64,000 bases of DNA from assembly GCA_046728175.1 (NCBI GenBank), contig JBKPEA010000080.1, positions 15,724 to 79,723 on the forward strand, given 5' to 3'. Position numbers and translations under genes: made by a program. The notes under the pieces are model-generated. The model was not told the DNA's origin and searched no databases. It saw nothing but the letters and a program-made list of their open reading frames with translations. This document shows, piece by piece, positions 63,774-64,000 of this stretch (within the stretch, counting starts at the first letter, position 1; every line of letters starts with the position of its first letter). The DNA comes from JAFAHS01 sp046728175 (GTDB taxonomy: Bacteria; Desulfobacterota; Binatia; Binatales; Binataceae).

Positions 63774-64000
63774 TTAGCTTGTTACTTTGTTGTCCAGGTC
63801 AACGCAGTTTATCTTCCAAGAGTCGCGGCTCGCCTGTAGTACTACGTTGACCAACCCATCAAAGCGTTCAGGTTTACCATCGTGTCTGAGGTCGAGCACA
63901 ACAGGCACGATAACATTAGCGTCCTTACCTTCTACCTCGTACGTCAGCGGTTTACCAACCTTGAAGTCATAGTCTGTATATCTGTTGCGGGTGTTGTAAC
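63774..64000 (-). CDS. C-terminal part of an unknown protein, cut by the right edge
   Basis: An open minus-strand frame enters from the right edge and ends at TAA 63774-63776. It encodes ~74 residues including DFKVGKPLTYEVEGKDANVI, VVLDLRHDGKPERFDGLVNV and SRDSWKINCVDLDNKVTS, a beta-rich pattern like an NTF2-like or DUF4878-type extracytoplasmic domain. The start is outside the window, so function is not assigned. Confidence 0.6.
   Translation of the reverse strand, partial: YNTRNRYTDYDFKVGKPLTYEVEGKDANVIVPVVLDLRHDGKPERFDGLVNVVLQASRDSWKINCVDLDNKVTS

Overview
The window looks like chromosomal DNA of an uncultured, GC-rich, free-living heterotroph. Its genes point to soil or freshwater lineages that degrade diverse organic compounds: six amidohydrolase-superfamily enzymes, two luciferase-like (LLM, F420/flavin) oxidoreductases, two Rieske oxygenases, a Baeyer-Villiger-type monooxygenase, an extradiol dioxygenase, a copper amine oxidase and crotonases. 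Candidate phylum Binatota (Desulfobacterota_B) is my best guess, but no marker gene (rRNA, ribosomal protein) is present to prove it. Two tRNA genes (Arg-TCT, Ser-GCT) are visible.

Layout. 1-0.6 kb: frameshifted NlpE-like gene and tRNA-Arg. 0.8-9.1 kb: a cupin protein, then a leftward five-gene catabolic operon (two amidohydrolases, two LLM oxidoreductases, an alpha/beta-hydrolase lacking its nucleophile) and another amidohydrolase. 9-27.5 kb: an eroded region in which intact genes alternate with frameshifted or truncated ones (DoxX-like, HXXEE-like, TfoX-like, Lon N-domain, CHRD, TPR, IS21 transposase and a tyrosine integrase beside tRNA-Ser). Intact genes there are a large AAA/TPR signalling ATPase, secreted proteins, a Tat-exported vanadium-haloperoxidase-like enzyme, an MFS transporter and an AhpD-like protein whose in-frame TGA is best read as selenocysteine. 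This region also carries dispersed repeats and a palindrome found three times.

27.6-35 kb: leftward oxidative catabolism genes (copper amine oxidase; Rieske alpha and beta subunits; dienelactone-hydrolase/NTF2 fusion; EthD protein). 35-38 kb: a VOC protein, a sigma-like factor and a ferritin-like protein. 39-48 kb: an aromatic degradation cluster (LigJ-like hydratase, HpcH/HpaI aldolase, VOC protein, beta-hydroxyacid dehydrogenase, carboxylesterase, phthalate-dioxygenase-like Rieske enzyme, RidA, LigB-like extradiol dioxygenase), which together could take an aromatic acid through meta-cleavage to central metabolites. 49-52.6 kb: amidohydrolase and flavin monooxygenase, convergent on a strong terminator. 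52.9-57.9 kb: a partner-switching signalling locus (anti-sigma-type kinase, FecR, OmpA lipoprotein, CHASE2-PP2C phosphatase, metallo-beta-lactamase-fold protein, STAS antagonist). 58-64 kb: amidohydrolase, GH88-like hydrolase, two crotonases, VOC protein and a gene cut by the right edge.

Most notable observations: (i) the selenoprotein with a bacterial SECIS-like hairpin directly after the UGA; (ii) a short N-terminal module, consensus DFxxxQLLRAYRxGIIS, on three otherwise unrelated proteins (cupin, VOC, ferritin-like); (iii) the CHASE2/FecR/OmpA partner-switching locus; (iv) two hydrolases with the catalytic nucleophile replaced.
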